Counted from the stretch's first letter, positions 54,108 through 62,280 are shown. The stretch is 62,823 nt of DNA from an uncultured Bacteroidales bacterium (GCA_944326235.1 CALVDH010000016.1:1-62823), one strand, 5' to 3'. Made by a program: numbers and translations. Notes: generated by a model from the letters alone, not told the origin.

Positions 54108-54211
54108 TCACTTCACTCCTTCGGAACGGGTTGCCAAATCCCGGCATTTCCCGACTCCTTCGGAAGGAGTGGCCAAATCCAGGCAATTCCCTACTCCTTT
54201 GGAAGGAGTAG
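54108..54211. repeat. short ACTCCTTCGGAAGGAGT hairpins of cluster 2
   Basis: Half-palindrome at 54114-54127, perfect palindromes at 54154-54170 and 54191-54211, linked by GGCCAAATCCxGGCAATTCC. The same linker joins the hairpins of cluster 1 on its minus strand (15729-15754). The palindrome closest to the gene is 38 bp from the end of the regulator gene and could terminate it. Confidence 0.7.
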
Positions 54212-54248
54212 AGTTAAAGAGGTGGGGCATGCAGGCCTTCCGGTGAGG

Positions 54249-54968
54249 TTATGCGCAGCGGCAGGAGGCCAGCCGGTCCTTGAGGTATTTGGAGAGGCGG
54301 GTGGAGATGCCCATCTGCCTGGCGAGAGATGTCTTCCATTTGTTGAGGCGGTTGAGGTCGCGGTCGAGGATGACGCTGGCGGCGTTGGGGGAGAGGCCGC
54401 AGCACATCAGGCAGATGAGCAGGCGGTCGTCGTCGGTCAGCCAGGGAAAGTCGTCGAAGAGTCCGCTGAGAAAGCCGGGGTAGGAGGTCTCGATGAGGCC
54501 GCCGATCTGCTCCATGGCCTCGTGGCCGGTGAGTCCGGTCTGAAGGGTTTCCTTGAGTCTGCGGCTGAGGATTGCGGGACTGGAGGCGCTCTCGTAGTGG
54601 ACGTTGGCTGTCTCGTCGATGAGCATCAGCAGCCGCTCGGTGAAGGCGGTGAGTCTGCCCTGGCCGTCCTGAGCGCGTTCCAGCAGCATCCTGGCCATGG
54701 CCCTGCTCTCCTTCAGTTCCGCCCCGAGGCTCTCGATCTCGTGCATTTGCTCCCGTATGGTGCTGTCCTGCTCCAGTATCGTGCCGTTCTGCTCCTCGAT
54801 AACGTCCTTCTGCTTCCACGTGTCCCCCTCTAAGTCCCTGGAAATGCCGTAGAACATCGATGTCTTCCGCCGCTCCTTTCGCAGCTTGATGCGGCTGTCC
54901 AGCAGCGCAATCAGAGCCGCCGACAGCCCCACGGCCAGTATGCAGTGTATGATAAAATCCCAATCCAT
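54249..54968 (-). CDS. membrane-anchored helix-turn-helix protein
   Basis: 239 residues from the ATG at 54968 (MDWDFIIHCILAVGLSAALI). One N-terminal membrane helix (residues 5-24), a long charged coiled coil (about 30-115; IEEQNGTILEQDSTIREQMH), a helical middle, and a C-terminal HTH resembling LuxR/sigma-70 region 4 (LTDDDRLLICLMCCGLSPNA and ILDRDLNRLNKWKTSLARQM). Bacteroidales have similar regulators whose N-terminal sensor is a TPR domain; here it is absent. A TACATTTG box ends four nt before the ATG, suggesting a leaderless mRNA. Target genes are unknown. Confidence 0.7.
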   Translation of the reverse strand: MDWDFIIHCILAVGLSAALIALLDSRIKLRKERRKTSMFYGISRDLEGDTWKQKDVIEEQNGTILEQDSTIREQMHEIESLGAELKESRAMARMLLERAQDGQGRLTAFTERLLMLIDETANVHYESASSPAILSRRLKETLQTGLTGHEAMEQIGGLIETSYPGFLSGLFDDFPWLTDDDRLLICLMCCGLSPNAASVILDRDLNRLNKWKTSLARQMGISTRLSKYLKDRLASCRCA

Positions 54969-55075
54969 AGTACAAATGTACGCAGAAACCGAGTGCAAAG
55001 GAAATTTATTTACTTTGCCGAGGTGCAACAGTACAAATGACGAAGTCAAATTTAGAAAATTCGGGACGGAATTGT

Positions 55076-55083
55076 TAAATTTG
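55076..55083 (+). promoter_or_regulatory. -7 promoter box of cdd
   Basis: TAAATTTG, 17 bp before the ATG at 55101. Confidence 0.6.
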
Positions 55084-55100
55084 TCTCGTCAAAGCAATAA

Positions 55101-55586
55101 ATGATAGATGCCATGGCACAGAAAAGACTCACGATAGAATATCAGGAATATGCCTCGATGGCTGAGATGGATGGGGCGGACCGCTCGCTGCTGGAAAAGG
55201 CGGTCAAGGCGACGGAAGGCTCGTATGCCCCTTATTCCAAGTACAATGTGGGAGCGGCGGTGCTCCTTTCAGACGGTACGGTGGTCACTGGGGCCAATCA
55301 GGAGAATTCGGCATTTCCCTCGGGCCTCTGCGCCGAGCGGACCGCCCTCTTCGCGGCCCATGCGCAGTATCCCCGTTTGGCCGTAAGGGCCATTGCCATA
55401 ACAGCCTGTCGCGGCGGCCGGATGCTCCCCGAGCCGGCCTGGCCCTGCGGTGCCTGCCGTCAGGTCCTCGCCGAGTCCCAGAAAAGAGCCGAGGCCCCCG
55501 TCCGTGTCATCGTGGGAGGCCTCAGCCGTATTGTAGTATTTTCCTGTGTGGAGGATATTCTGCCCTTTATTTTCAACGGCCTATAG
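55101..55586 (+). CDS. cdd: cytidine deaminase
   Basis: 161 residues. The zinc site is HAE-like: GLCAERTALFAA near residue 75 (Cys and catalytic Glu), with AWPCGACRQVLAE near 113 (two Cys), and SKYNVGAAVL near 45. This three-cysteine pattern is that of tetrameric short Cdd enzymes. It deaminates cytidine and deoxycytidine in pyrimidine salvage. An alternative start is the ATG at 55113. The last six bases overlap the end of the convergent lipoprotein gene. Confidence 0.93.
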   Translation: MIDAMAQKRLTIEYQEYASMAEMDGADRSLLEKAVKATEGSYAPYSKYNVGAAVLLSDGTVVTGANQENSAFPSGLCAERTALFAAHAQYPRLAVRAIAITACRGGRMLPEPAWPCGACRQVLAESQKRAEAPVRVIVGGLSRIVVFSCVEDILPFIFNGL

Positions 55587-56678
55587 GCGTGAGATGTCGT
55601 AGACGGCGGGATTCTGCCCGTCCTCTCCGGAGGGCATGAAGATGCCGTATGACCTGCCGTCGGGGGCATTGAACATGTAGTACAGACCGGCGGGTTCTCC
55701 GTCCTCGCCGAGTATGCGGTAGAATTTGGATTTGCCGCTGCGCAGGTCATTGACCATTATCAGCACCGAGCTGGCCGTGCTCATGCAGGCGTAGATCTTG
55801 TTTTCGGAAATCAGCGAGCAGTTGTGGAAGAGGTGCGTACTGTCGTCGGGATGCGAGCGGTTGTACTCGAAGCGGTTGGCGAAGTTGTACTTGATGTCGG
55901 CGGGCAGGCCGCTCTGGCCGAAGTCGTAGATGATGGCCGGAGTGATGCGGTCTACGTCAGCCCTGTAGATGGTGTCGGAACCGATGAAGGCCATGTATAT
56001 GCTTCTGTCCACGTGAGAGAAAGGGAAAGCGGTGCTGTAACCTCCTGCGGGAAATTTAACCTCGGAGGTGTCCACTACGTTCCATTCCCTGTCGTATATG
56101 CCGTAGAGCGGGGTGCTGAATCCGGGTGTGCCGTTCCAGATATGCTTGACGATGTATCTGCCGGGGAGGTCGGAGACGGCGGTCATGTAGATGATGCCAT
56201 ATTTTATGTCGCCGCTTTCGGTGCCGGGGATGACGGAGTAGCCGTCGGGGGAGATGATGTAGCGCTGCAGGCTGTGGTTGAAGCCCTGGAACGAACCTAC
56301 GTTAAGGGTGTCCCCGAGCAGGAAGATGGAGGTGATATTCAGGTACTCGCCAGGTCCGCGGCCCTGGTGGCTGATGTCGCGGATATACCGGCCGTCTCGG
56401 TCAAACTGCATCAGACGGTAGTTGCCCGCAGTACCCGAAGCTATGATGTAGCCCCCGTCGTCAGTGCAGACCAGGTCCTTGATGCCTCCGATAATGCTCT
56501 CCTCGGAAAATTCCAGAACGGTCTTGTCCAGGTCTGTCAGGCTGATATCGGTGATCTCCTTGCCGGTCAGGTCGGCGTCTATGACGCGGATGCCGTCGGA
56601 GTCAACTTTCGGGGAGCAGGATGCGGCCAGCAGAAGGGCTGAGGTACAGATGCAGATAAGATGGGTGATAGTTCTCAT
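55581..56678 (-). CDS. 6-bladed beta-propeller lipoprotein
   Basis: 365 residues. The signal peptide ends in the lipobox AASC (Cys21), so it is a lipoprotein. The rest is made of repeating strands such as IIASGTAGNYRLMQFDRDGR and ISHQGRGPGEYLNITSIFLL; HQGRGPGEY is the signature of Bacteroidota 6-bladed beta-propeller proteins. The role is unknown; ligand or partner binding at the cell envelope is inferred. No SusCD-type genes lie next to it. Confidence 0.85.
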   Translation of the reverse strand: MRTITHLICICTSALLLAASCSPKVDSDGIRVIDADLTGKEITDISLTDLDKTVLEFSEESIIGGIKDLVCTDDGGYIIASGTAGNYRLMQFDRDGRYIRDISHQGRGPGEYLNITSIFLLGDTLNVGSFQGFNHSLQRYIISPDGYSVIPGTESGDIKYGIIYMTAVSDLPGRYIVKHIWNGTPGFSTPLYGIYDREWNVVDTSEVKFPAGGYSTAFPFSHVDRSIYMAFIGSDTIYRADVDRITPAIIYDFGQSGLPADIKYNFANRFEYNRSHPDDSTHLFHNCSLISENKIYACMSTASSVLIMVNDLRSGKSKFYRILGEDGEPAGLYYMFNAPDGRSYGIFMPSGEDGQNPAVYDISRL

Positions 56679-56707
56679 GGTGTTCGGCGGATTAGGGGTA
56701 CTTGTTT

Positions 56708-56813
56708 AAAAAAAAGGGTAAGCTGATTACATCGCACCGCTACGACCATCGTGTCCTTGCTGCCTTCCGGCCCTGGGGAGGTTGGATGGGAGCTGGTCGT
56801 GTAAGACTTACCC
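56708..56813 (-). ncRNA. ffs: signal recognition particle RNA, small type
   Basis: Read on the minus strand, 56813-56716 is a 98-nt hairpin with ends GGGTAAG...CTTACCC. The apical domain has the universally conserved block CCAGGGCCGGAAGGCAGCAA (GGAA tetraloop and symmetric/asymmetric internal loops bound by Ffh). Eight A at 56708-56715 give the terminating U tract. It is the 4.5S-type RNA of the SRP, which targets membrane proteins to SecYEG and YidC. Confidence 0.96.
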
Positions 56814-56818
56814 GGCTG

Positions 56819-56855
56819 CAAAGATATAAATTTTCGCCAAGATTTCTTACTTTTG
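56819..56855. promoter_or_regulatory. divergent promoters of SRP RNA and mnmA
   Basis: TATCTTTG on the minus strand (complement of 56819-56826) is 5 nt from the RNA 5' end. TACTTTTG on the plus strand is at 56848-56855, 21 bp before the first mnmA ATG. Confidence 0.7.
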
Positions 56856-56876
56856 CGCAGAATTTTTGAAAATCCA

Positions 56877-58163
56877 ATGTTAGGAACGATGTCTGGAATG
56901 GAAATAAAAGAGAATCTTCGGGGAAAAAGAATTGCCGTAGGGCTTTCCGGCGGAGTGGATTCGTCGGTGGCTGCGCTGCTGCTCAGGCAGGCCGGGTACG
57001 ATGTGTTCGCACTGTTCATGCAGAACTGGCACGATATCACCGGGACCCTGCACGGGGAATGCGAGTGGGAGGAGGACCGCAAGGTGGCCGAGATGGTGGC
57101 CCGGAAGATAGGCATACCCTTCGAGTTCATCGACCTGTCGGACACCTACCGGCACAGGGTGGTGGACTACATGTTCTCGGAATATTCCAAGGGCCGCACC
57201 CCCAATCCGGACGTGCTCTGCAACAGCGAGATCAAGTTCGACGCTTTCCTGAAAGCCGCCCGCGATCTCGGGGCCGACTATGTGGCCACCGGGCACTACT
57301 GCCGCAAGGACGTGACGGCCGGCCCGGACGGACAGCCTGTCTACCGCATCCTGGCCGGAGCTGACGGCAACAAGGACCAGAGCTACTTCCTCTGCCAGCT
57401 GACCCAGGAACAGCTCTCCGCCGCCCTCTTCCCGATCGGGGACATCGTAAAGCCGGAGGTCCGCCGCCTGGCCCGTGAGGCCGGTCTGCCCAGCGCGGAG
57501 AAAAAGGATTCGCAGGGCATCTGCTTCGTGGGGAAGGTCGATCTGCCGGTGTTCCTGCAGCAGAAACTGGCGTCGAGGGAGGGCAATGTGGTGGAGATTT
57601 TCCGGGATTTCTATGACAATATCAGGGCGGAATATCCCGGGTACACCGCCGCCACGTCTGATCCGGATGCGGCGGACATCACCGCCCTCGGCCCGTCGGA
57701 AGTCAGGGCACTCGCCCGCGCCTACCACTACCGGGAGAGCGACGGCAGGAAGATAGGCACCCACATCGGCGCCCAGTACTACACCATCGGCCAGCGCAAG
57801 GGCCTGAATATCGGAGGACACCGCGAACCGATATTTATCCTCGACACATCCATTGCCACCAATACCATCTACGTAGGGGAGGGGCACGAGCATCCGGGCC
57901 TTATGCGGAAGGCATTGAAGATCAATGCCGACGAGGTTCACTGGATCCGCCGGGACCTCCGGATGGCTCCCGGGGAGGTGCGCCGCTACCTGGTCCGCGT
58001 CCGTTACCGCCAGCCCCTGCAGCAGGCCGCCCTGCATTGCCTGGATGACGGGATGTACATTGTCTTCGAAGAGCCTCAGAGGGGCATTACTCCCGGGCAG
58101 TTTGCGGTGTGGTACGCTCCCCAGGACCTGGAGATGCTCGGCAGCGGAGTTATTTCAGAATAG
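56877..58163 (+). CDS. mnmA: tRNA 2-thiouridine synthase
   Basis: 428 residues if begun at the ATG at 56877; ATGs at 56889 (after AGGA) and 56898 are also possible. A TTG-started longer frame was excluded because it lies in the promoter. PP-loop motif IAVGLSGGVDSSVAALLLRQ; NPDVLCNSEIKFDAFL with the first catalytic Cys; GICFVGKVDLPVFL with the second Cys; YTIGQRKGLNIGG. It thiolates U34 of tRNA-Lys, -Glu and -Gln. The length is above the usual 360-380 owing to an insertion around residues 245-285 (FYDNIRAEYPGYTAATSDPD). Confidence 0.95.
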   Translation: MLGTMSGMEIKENLRGKRIAVGLSGGVDSSVAALLLRQAGYDVFALFMQNWHDITGTLHGECEWEEDRKVAEMVARKIGIPFEFIDLSDTYRHRVVDYMFSEYSKGRTPNPDVLCNSEIKFDAFLKAARDLGADYVATGHYCRKDVTAGPDGQPVYRILAGADGNKDQSYFLCQLTQEQLSAALFPIGDIVKPEVRRLAREAGLPSAEKKDSQGICFVGKVDLPVFLQQKLASREGNVVEIFRDFYDNIRAEYPGYTAATSDPDAADITALGPSEVRALARAYHYRESDGRKIGTHIGAQYYTIGQRKGLNIGGHREPIFILDTSIATNTIYVGEGHEHPGLMRKALKINADEVHWIRRDLRMAPGEVRRYLVRVRYRQPLQQAALHCLDDGMYIVFEEPQRGITPGQFAVWYAPQDLEMLGSGVISE

Positions 58164-58175
58164 TTATTATAAGAT

Positions 58176-58745
58176 ATGATACATAAGGTTACAATATACC
58201 TCGGTTCGGCGGCAGGAAACTCGCCGGTATATGCGGAGAATGCGGCGGAACTCGGACGGCGTCTGGCTCAGGCCGGAGTGGAAATAGTCTACGGAGGAGC
58301 CTCTGTAGGAACAATGTGGATAATGGCTTCTGCGGCAATGCAGGCAGGCGGCCGGGTGACCGGGGTGTTCCCCAAGAATTTTAAGGGCAAGAAGGAATCG
58401 CAGGACCGGCGGATAGAGGTACGGGCGCAGGGGCTCGCGGAGATGATAGAGACTCCGGACCTGGCTTCCCGGGTGGCTAAGATGACGGAACTCAGTCAGG
58501 CCTGCATCGTCCTGCCCGGCAGCTACGGCACCATGCACGAGCTGTTCTGCTGGTTGCTCGGACATCAGCTCCGGGAACACGCCAAGCCGGTGTTCATCCT
58601 CAATACCGACGGCTATTACGACTGCTTGCGCGGACTTTTCGAGACGATGGCTTCCCGCGGCTTCATGTCCGCGGCCGATGCGGCCATCCCATGCTTCTGC
58701 TCCACCGTCGATGAGATAGTCGCGCAAGTCTTGGCCGGCGAATAA
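58176..58745 (+). CDS. LOG family protein (TIGR00730 type)
   Basis: 189 residues, Rossmann-like. IYLGSAAGNSPVYAENAAEL at the N-terminus, VYGGASVGTMWIMASAAM near 40, and the catalytic PGSYGTMHELFCWLLGHQL near residue 110 (PGGxGTxxE with Ser-Tyr in the loop). The family hydrolyses cytokinin-type nucleotides and related ribose-5'-monophosphates. It lies 12 bp after mnmA and ends 9 bp before a foldback element. Confidence 0.88.
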   Translation: MIHKVTIYLGSAAGNSPVYAENAAELGRRLAQAGVEIVYGGASVGTMWIMASAAMQAGGRVTGVFPKNFKGKKESQDRRIEVRAQGLAEMIETPDLASRVAKMTELSQACIVLPGSYGTMHELFCWLLGHQLREHAKPVFILNTDGYYDCLRGLFETMASRGFMSAADAAIPCFCSTVDEIVAQVLAGE

Positions 58746-58754
58746 TTGCTTGAG

Positions 58755-58882
58755 CCATCAGGGAGTGCTGCCTCCCGGAGGCGTAGCCGCCCGTGGCTCC
58801 GTGAACGGGAGGGGCCCACGCCGACAGGCGTGGGAGGGATAGCGCGAAGCGCGTACCTCCGGGAGGCAGCACTCCCTGATGG
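58755..58882. repeat. foldback element: 27-bp perfect inverted repeat around a 74-nt three-hairpin core
   Basis: Arms 58755-58781 and 58856-58882 are perfectly complementary (contain CATCAGGGAGTGCTGCCTCC). The core, 74 nt as in the 31.2-kb element, folds as CCCGT/ACGGG (58790-58794 with 58805-58809), AGGGG, CCCACGCC-GACA-GGCGTGGG, AGGGA and GCGC-GAA-GCGC. Arm sequences of the two elements are unrelated. Confidence 0.9.
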
Positions 58883-58895
58883 CGGTTCAGAACCA

Positions 58896-59250
58896 CCACA
58901 ACGGCAGCGTTTCCTGTGATTCGGTGCCGTTGCGGAAGGAGGAGAGGTCGTGGATGCGGCCCAGAACGTCTGTGGAGACGGTGTGTGTTTCCGGGAGCCA
59001 CCACAACGGCAGCAAATCCCGCGATTCGGTGCCGTTGCGGAAGGAGGAGAGGTCGTGGATGCGGCCCAGAACGTCTATGGAGACAGTGTGTGTTTCCGGG
59101 AGCATCCACAACGGCAGCGTTTCCTGCGATTCGGTGCCGTTGCGGTAGTAGGATAGACCGGGAACAAGGCCGAGAACGTCTGTGGATGGGGTATGTGTTT
59201 CCGGCGGCATCCACAACGGCAGCGTTTTCCGTGATTCGGTGCCGTTGCGG
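58896..59250. repeat. array 3 of the 40-nt hairpin unit (4 copies, exact 105-bp period)
   Basis: Units at 58896-58935, 59001-59040, 59106-59145 and 59211-59250, with arms CCACAACGGCAG and GTGCCGTTGCGG and 16-nt loops. The 65-nt spacers are alike within the array (contain GTGGATGCGGCCCAGAACGT and GTGTGTGTTTCCGG) but differ from those of arrays 1 and 2. A half unit GTGCCGTTGCGG follows at about 59261, 25 bp before the UvrA-like start. Confidence 0.9.
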
Positions 59251-59295
59251 AAGGAGTAAGTGCCGTTGCGGTTTAAGTGAATAGATTTACGAATT

Positions 59296-61563
59296 ATGAC
59301 AGACAGAGAATATATAACGATTAACGATGCGTGCGAGAACAACCTGCAGCACGTCTCGCTGCGCATCCCGAAGTATCAGATAACGGTGTTCACCGGAGTG
59401 TCAGGCTCAGGCAAGTCCTCGCTGGTGCTGGATACTGTGGCGGCCAAGTCGCGCCGCGAGCTGAACGACACCTTCCCGTCGTTCGTACAGCAGTACCTCC
59501 CGAAGTACGGCCGCCCGCATGTCGGCAGCGTGGAGAACCTGCCCGTGGCGATAGTCATTGACCAGAAGAAACCGGCCTCCAATTCCCGCTCGACGGTAGC
59601 CACCTACACGGACATCCACCCGTTGCTGCGGCTCCTCTTTTCCCGCGTCGGACAGCCCTTCGTAGGATATTCCGACACATTTTCCTTCAATCATCCGCAG
59701 GGCAGCTGCCCCCGCTGCTCCGGCCTGGGAGAGATACGCGAGCTGGACATCCACAAGCTGGTGGATTTCGACAAGAGCCTCAATGACGAGGATACCATCC
59801 ACTACATTGCCTTCCACAAAGGCGGCTGGAGATGGATCCGCTACGCCCACAGCGGCCTGTTCGACCTCGACAAGAAGATACGCGACTACACCCCCGAGGA
59901 ACTGGACCTCTTCCTCTATTCGCCCCAGATCCGCCTCAAGAACCCTCCGTCTAACTGGCCCAAGACGGCCAAATACGAGGGCTTGGTGCCCCGCATGTAC
60001 CGCAGTATCATCAACTCCGAAGAAGGTCTGCTGCACCGCAAGGTCCTGGATCCCATGCTCCTCACCGGTATCTGCCCCGACTGCGGCGGCACCCGGCTCA
60101 ACCCCAAGGTGCTCACCTGCCGCATTGACGGGAAGAACATCGCGGAGGTGACGGCCATGTCGGTATCGGAACTGCGTCAGTGGCTGGCTGAACCTCAGCC
60201 GGGCGGCATGCTCGAGAGTCCGCTGGCCCAGGACATAAGGCAGGCTGTGCTCCGCCGGCTCGAGGCCTTGGAGGAGATAGGCTTGGGATACCTGACCCTG
60301 GACCGTTCGGTGGGTACGCTCTCCGGCGGCGAGGCCCAGAGATGCAAGATAGCCAAGTACATCAACTCTTCCCTCTCCGACCTGCTCTACATCCTTGACG
60401 AGCCCAGCGTGGGCCTGCACAACCACGACATCGCCCTGCTCAAGAACTCGGTCCGCAAGCTCCGCGACCACGGCAATACGGTCCTGCTCGTCGAGCACCA
60501 CAAGGAGATGATCCGTATCGCGGACCACATTGTGGACATGGGCCCCGGTGCCGGGATGGAAGGCGGCCGGATAATGTACGAGGGGCCGCTGGAAGGGCTG
60601 TTGAAAAGCGGCACTGACACCGGCCGCATGCTGGAGATGACCTCGGATTTCAATCCGGCCCCGCTGCAGCCCGAGTCTTTCTTCAAGGTGGAGAATGCCT
60701 CGCTGCATAATCTCAAGCTCATCTCGGTGGACTTCCCCCTCGGGGTGCTGACGGTTGTGGCAGGAGTGGCCGGCTCGGGCAAGAGCTCGCTGATCCAGTG
60801 CCTGATGGACGCATATCCGGTGCAGGAGGACATCGAGTATATCAGTCAGAAAAATATCGGAGCATCCCTCCGCTCCACACCGGCTACCTATATGGGCGTG
60901 GCCGACGACATCCGGAAGATTTTCGCCAAGGAAAATAAGGTCAGCGCGGACTGGTTCGCCTTCAATTCGAAGGGCGGCTGTCCGGTCTGCGGCGGCAAGG
61001 GGGTAATCGTCTCCGAGATGGCATTCATGGATTCGGTGGAGACGGTCTGCGAGGCCTGCGGAGGTCTGCGCTATTCGCCCGAGGCCCTGCAATATAAGAT
61101 CCGCGGAGAGTACAATATCGCTCAGGTGATGGACATGACGGTGCGGGTGGCCTCCCGCTATTTCGCCGGTACGGTGATAGAGGAGAAACTGCGTCCGCTG
61201 ATGGACGTCGGGCTGGTCTATCTGCATCTGAATCAGGCTTTGTCTACTCTCTCCGGCGGTGAGCTCCAGCGCATGAAACTGGCCTCCCGCCTCGGTCAGA
61301 GCCGCAGGATATTCATCCTCGACGAGCCGACGGACGGCCTGCATTTCAAGGATGTGGAGCATATCGGCCGCCTGTTCCGCTCGATGGTCTCGGCCGGCAA
61401 TACCGTCATCCTCGTCGAGCACAACACTGACCTTATCAAGTCCGCCGACTGGCTCATCGAGCTCGGACCCTACGGCGGCGGCTCCGGCGGCGAACTGCTC
61501 TACTCCGGCGTCCCTTCCGGTGTACTTTCCGCTCCCCGCTCTATCACAAAGCAGTATCTGTAG
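59296..61563 (+). CDS. UvrA-like ABC ATPase, short paralogue
   Basis: 755 residues against about 940 for true UvrA. Both ATPase halves are present: FTGVSGSGKSSLVLDTVA near residue 37, LSGGEAQRCKIAKYI and LLYILDEPSVGLHNHD near 340-375; then AGVAGSGKSSLIQCLMDA near 490, LSGGELQRMKLASRLG and IFILDEPTDGLHFKD near 650-680. Zinc knuckles remain (CPRCSGL, CPDCGGTRLNP, CPVCGGKG, CEACGG). The deficit lies in the first insertion domain region that in UvrA binds UvrB. Such paralogues are linked to resistance to DNA-damaging antibiotics in other bacteria; the role here is inferred. It is flanked by array 3 and a toxin-antitoxin pair. Confidence 0.85.
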   Translation: MTDREYITINDACENNLQHVSLRIPKYQITVFTGVSGSGKSSLVLDTVAAKSRRELNDTFPSFVQQYLPKYGRPHVGSVENLPVAIVIDQKKPASNSRSTVATYTDIHPLLRLLFSRVGQPFVGYSDTFSFNHPQGSCPRCSGLGEIRELDIHKLVDFDKSLNDEDTIHYIAFHKGGWRWIRYAHSGLFDLDKKIRDYTPEELDLFLYSPQIRLKNPPSNWPKTAKYEGLVPRMYRSIINSEEGLLHRKVLDPMLLTGICPDCGGTRLNPKVLTCRIDGKNIAEVTAMSVSELRQWLAEPQPGGMLESPLAQDIRQAVLRRLEALEEIGLGYLTLDRSVGTLSGGEAQRCKIAKYINSSLSDLLYILDEPSVGLHNHDIALLKNSVRKLRDHGNTVLLVEHHKEMIRIADHIVDMGPGAGMEGGRIMYEGPLEGLLKSGTDTGRMLEMTSDFNPAPLQPESFFKVENASLHNLKLISVDFPLGVLTVVAGVAGSGKSSLIQCLMDAYPVQEDIEYISQKNIGASLRSTPATYMGVADDIRKIFAKENKVSADWFAFNSKGGCPVCGGKGVIVSEMAFMDSVETVCEACGGLRYSPEALQYKIRGEYNIAQVMDMTVRVASRYFAGTVIEEKLRPLMDVGLVYLHLNQALSTLSGGELQRMKLASRLGQSRRIFILDEPTDGLHFKDVEHIGRLFRSMVSAGNTVILVEHNTDLIKSADWLIELGPYGGGSGGELLYSGVPSGVLSAPRSITKQYL

Positions 61564-61569
61564 CGGCAG

Positions 61570-61992
61570 CTACCGCTGTTTATGGATGAAGTCGAGGCCT
61601 TGGGGACGGTAGTAGCCGAAACGGGTGTCGCTGGATATAAGCGGCAGGTGCTCCGTGATGGCGTGGGAGATGATGACGTGGTCTGACGGGTCCTTGTGGT
61701 CCTGCTGGGTGTTGAGCCGGAGTCTTGCGTAGGTGTATATATGCTCGCGGTTGAGCGGACGGATGTATATGCAGTATTCGTCTTCAATCGAATGCAGCAT
61801 GTCTTCTACATTTTTCCATCGTTTTGTCAGCAACCCTTTGTTTCTGTATGCGATGACCAGTTCCTTTGCAGATTCGGCACTTGTATAAAGTATGTTGTCG
61901 GGGTCTGCTATTATTGCTTTTACGTTATTGTCCAGAGAATCGGGGTCACTGATGATATAAACGATGATGTTTGTGTCAATCAAGTATCTCAT
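61570..61992 (-). CDS. PIN domain ribonuclease toxin
   Basis: 140 residues. Starts MRYLIDTNIIVYIISDPDSL, the VapC/PIN N-terminus with its first acidic residue; further acidic sites are in YTSAESAKELVIAY and DHKDPSDHVIISHAITEHLP, and it ends with LISSDTRFGYY. PIN toxins cleave tRNA or rRNA. The start overlaps the stop of the small upstream gene by four bases, the usual antitoxin-toxin coupling. Codon use is AT richer than the surrounding genes, suggesting acquisition. Confidence 0.88.
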   Translation of the reverse strand: MRYLIDTNIIVYIISDPDSLDNNVKAIIADPDNILYTSAESAKELVIAYRNKGLLTKRWKNVEDMLHSIEDEYCIYIRPLNREHIYTYARLRLNTQQDHKDPSDHVIISHAITEHLPLISSDTRFGYYRPQGLDFIHKQR

Positions 61993-62162
61993 CGCTCGTA
62001 CAGTGTGGGGTCAAGAACTATCACACTGCCTTTATACCGCATTGCGGCCTCCCAGGTCCTGCTGACCTTCCTTTTTTCTTCTTTGTGGACATTGTTCGAA
62101 GAACTCTGCTGCAACTGCCGCTCCTCGGTCTGTCCGCTCATTTTTTCTTTCACATTATCCAT
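61989..62162 (-). CDS. putative antitoxin of the PIN toxin
   Basis: 57 residues from the ATG at 62162 (MDNVKEKMSGQTEERQLQQS). A GTG at 62189 could add nine residues but falls at the predicted transcription start. The charged N-terminal half is followed by SRTWEAAMRYKGSVIVLDPT, a C-terminal segment that resembles the toxin-wrapping tails of small antitoxins found next to PIN proteins in Bacteroides. No clear DNA-binding motif is visible, so autoregulation is uncertain. Confidence 0.7.
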   Translation of the reverse strand: MDNVKEKMSGQTEERQLQQSSSNNVHKEEKRKVSRTWEAAMRYKGSVIVLDPTLYER

Positions 62163-62193
62163 GGTTCTTCTGATATAATGGTTAAACACGGAA

Positions 62194-62201
62194 CAAAGCT
62201 A
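62194..62201 (-). promoter_or_regulatory. -7 promoter box of the toxin-antitoxin pair
   Basis: TAGCTTTG on the minus strand, 31 nt before the antitoxin ATG. Confidence 0.6.
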
Positions 62202-62202
62202 C

Positions 62203-62230
62203 AAAAAATAAAGGCAGCCGAAGCTGCCTT
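62203..62230 (-). terminator. intrinsic terminator of the zinc metallopeptidase gene
   Basis: On the minus strand AAGGCAGC-TTCG-GCTGCCTT, a perfect 8-bp stem with a stable UUCG loop, followed by TATTTTTT. It separates the protease transcript from the toxin-antitoxin promoter. Confidence 0.88.
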
Positions 62231-62280
62231 GTATCAAATTTATGCGTTTTTAAATAATTGTGCGTTTTTAAAAACCGCGA

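Noticed and set aside
54969..55049. Longer N-terminus for the membrane HTH protein
   Set aside because: It would run through the predicted promoter box, and the downstream ATG gives a normal membrane anchor.
53473..59250. Coding repeat with the peptide FHNGSxxRDSVPLRH in 35-residue steps
   Set aside because: The 105-bp arrays are open in several frames on both strands, but array 1 has a 104-bp period that breaks the frame at each unit and array 2 has a 106-bp step. No start signal or conserved frame was found.
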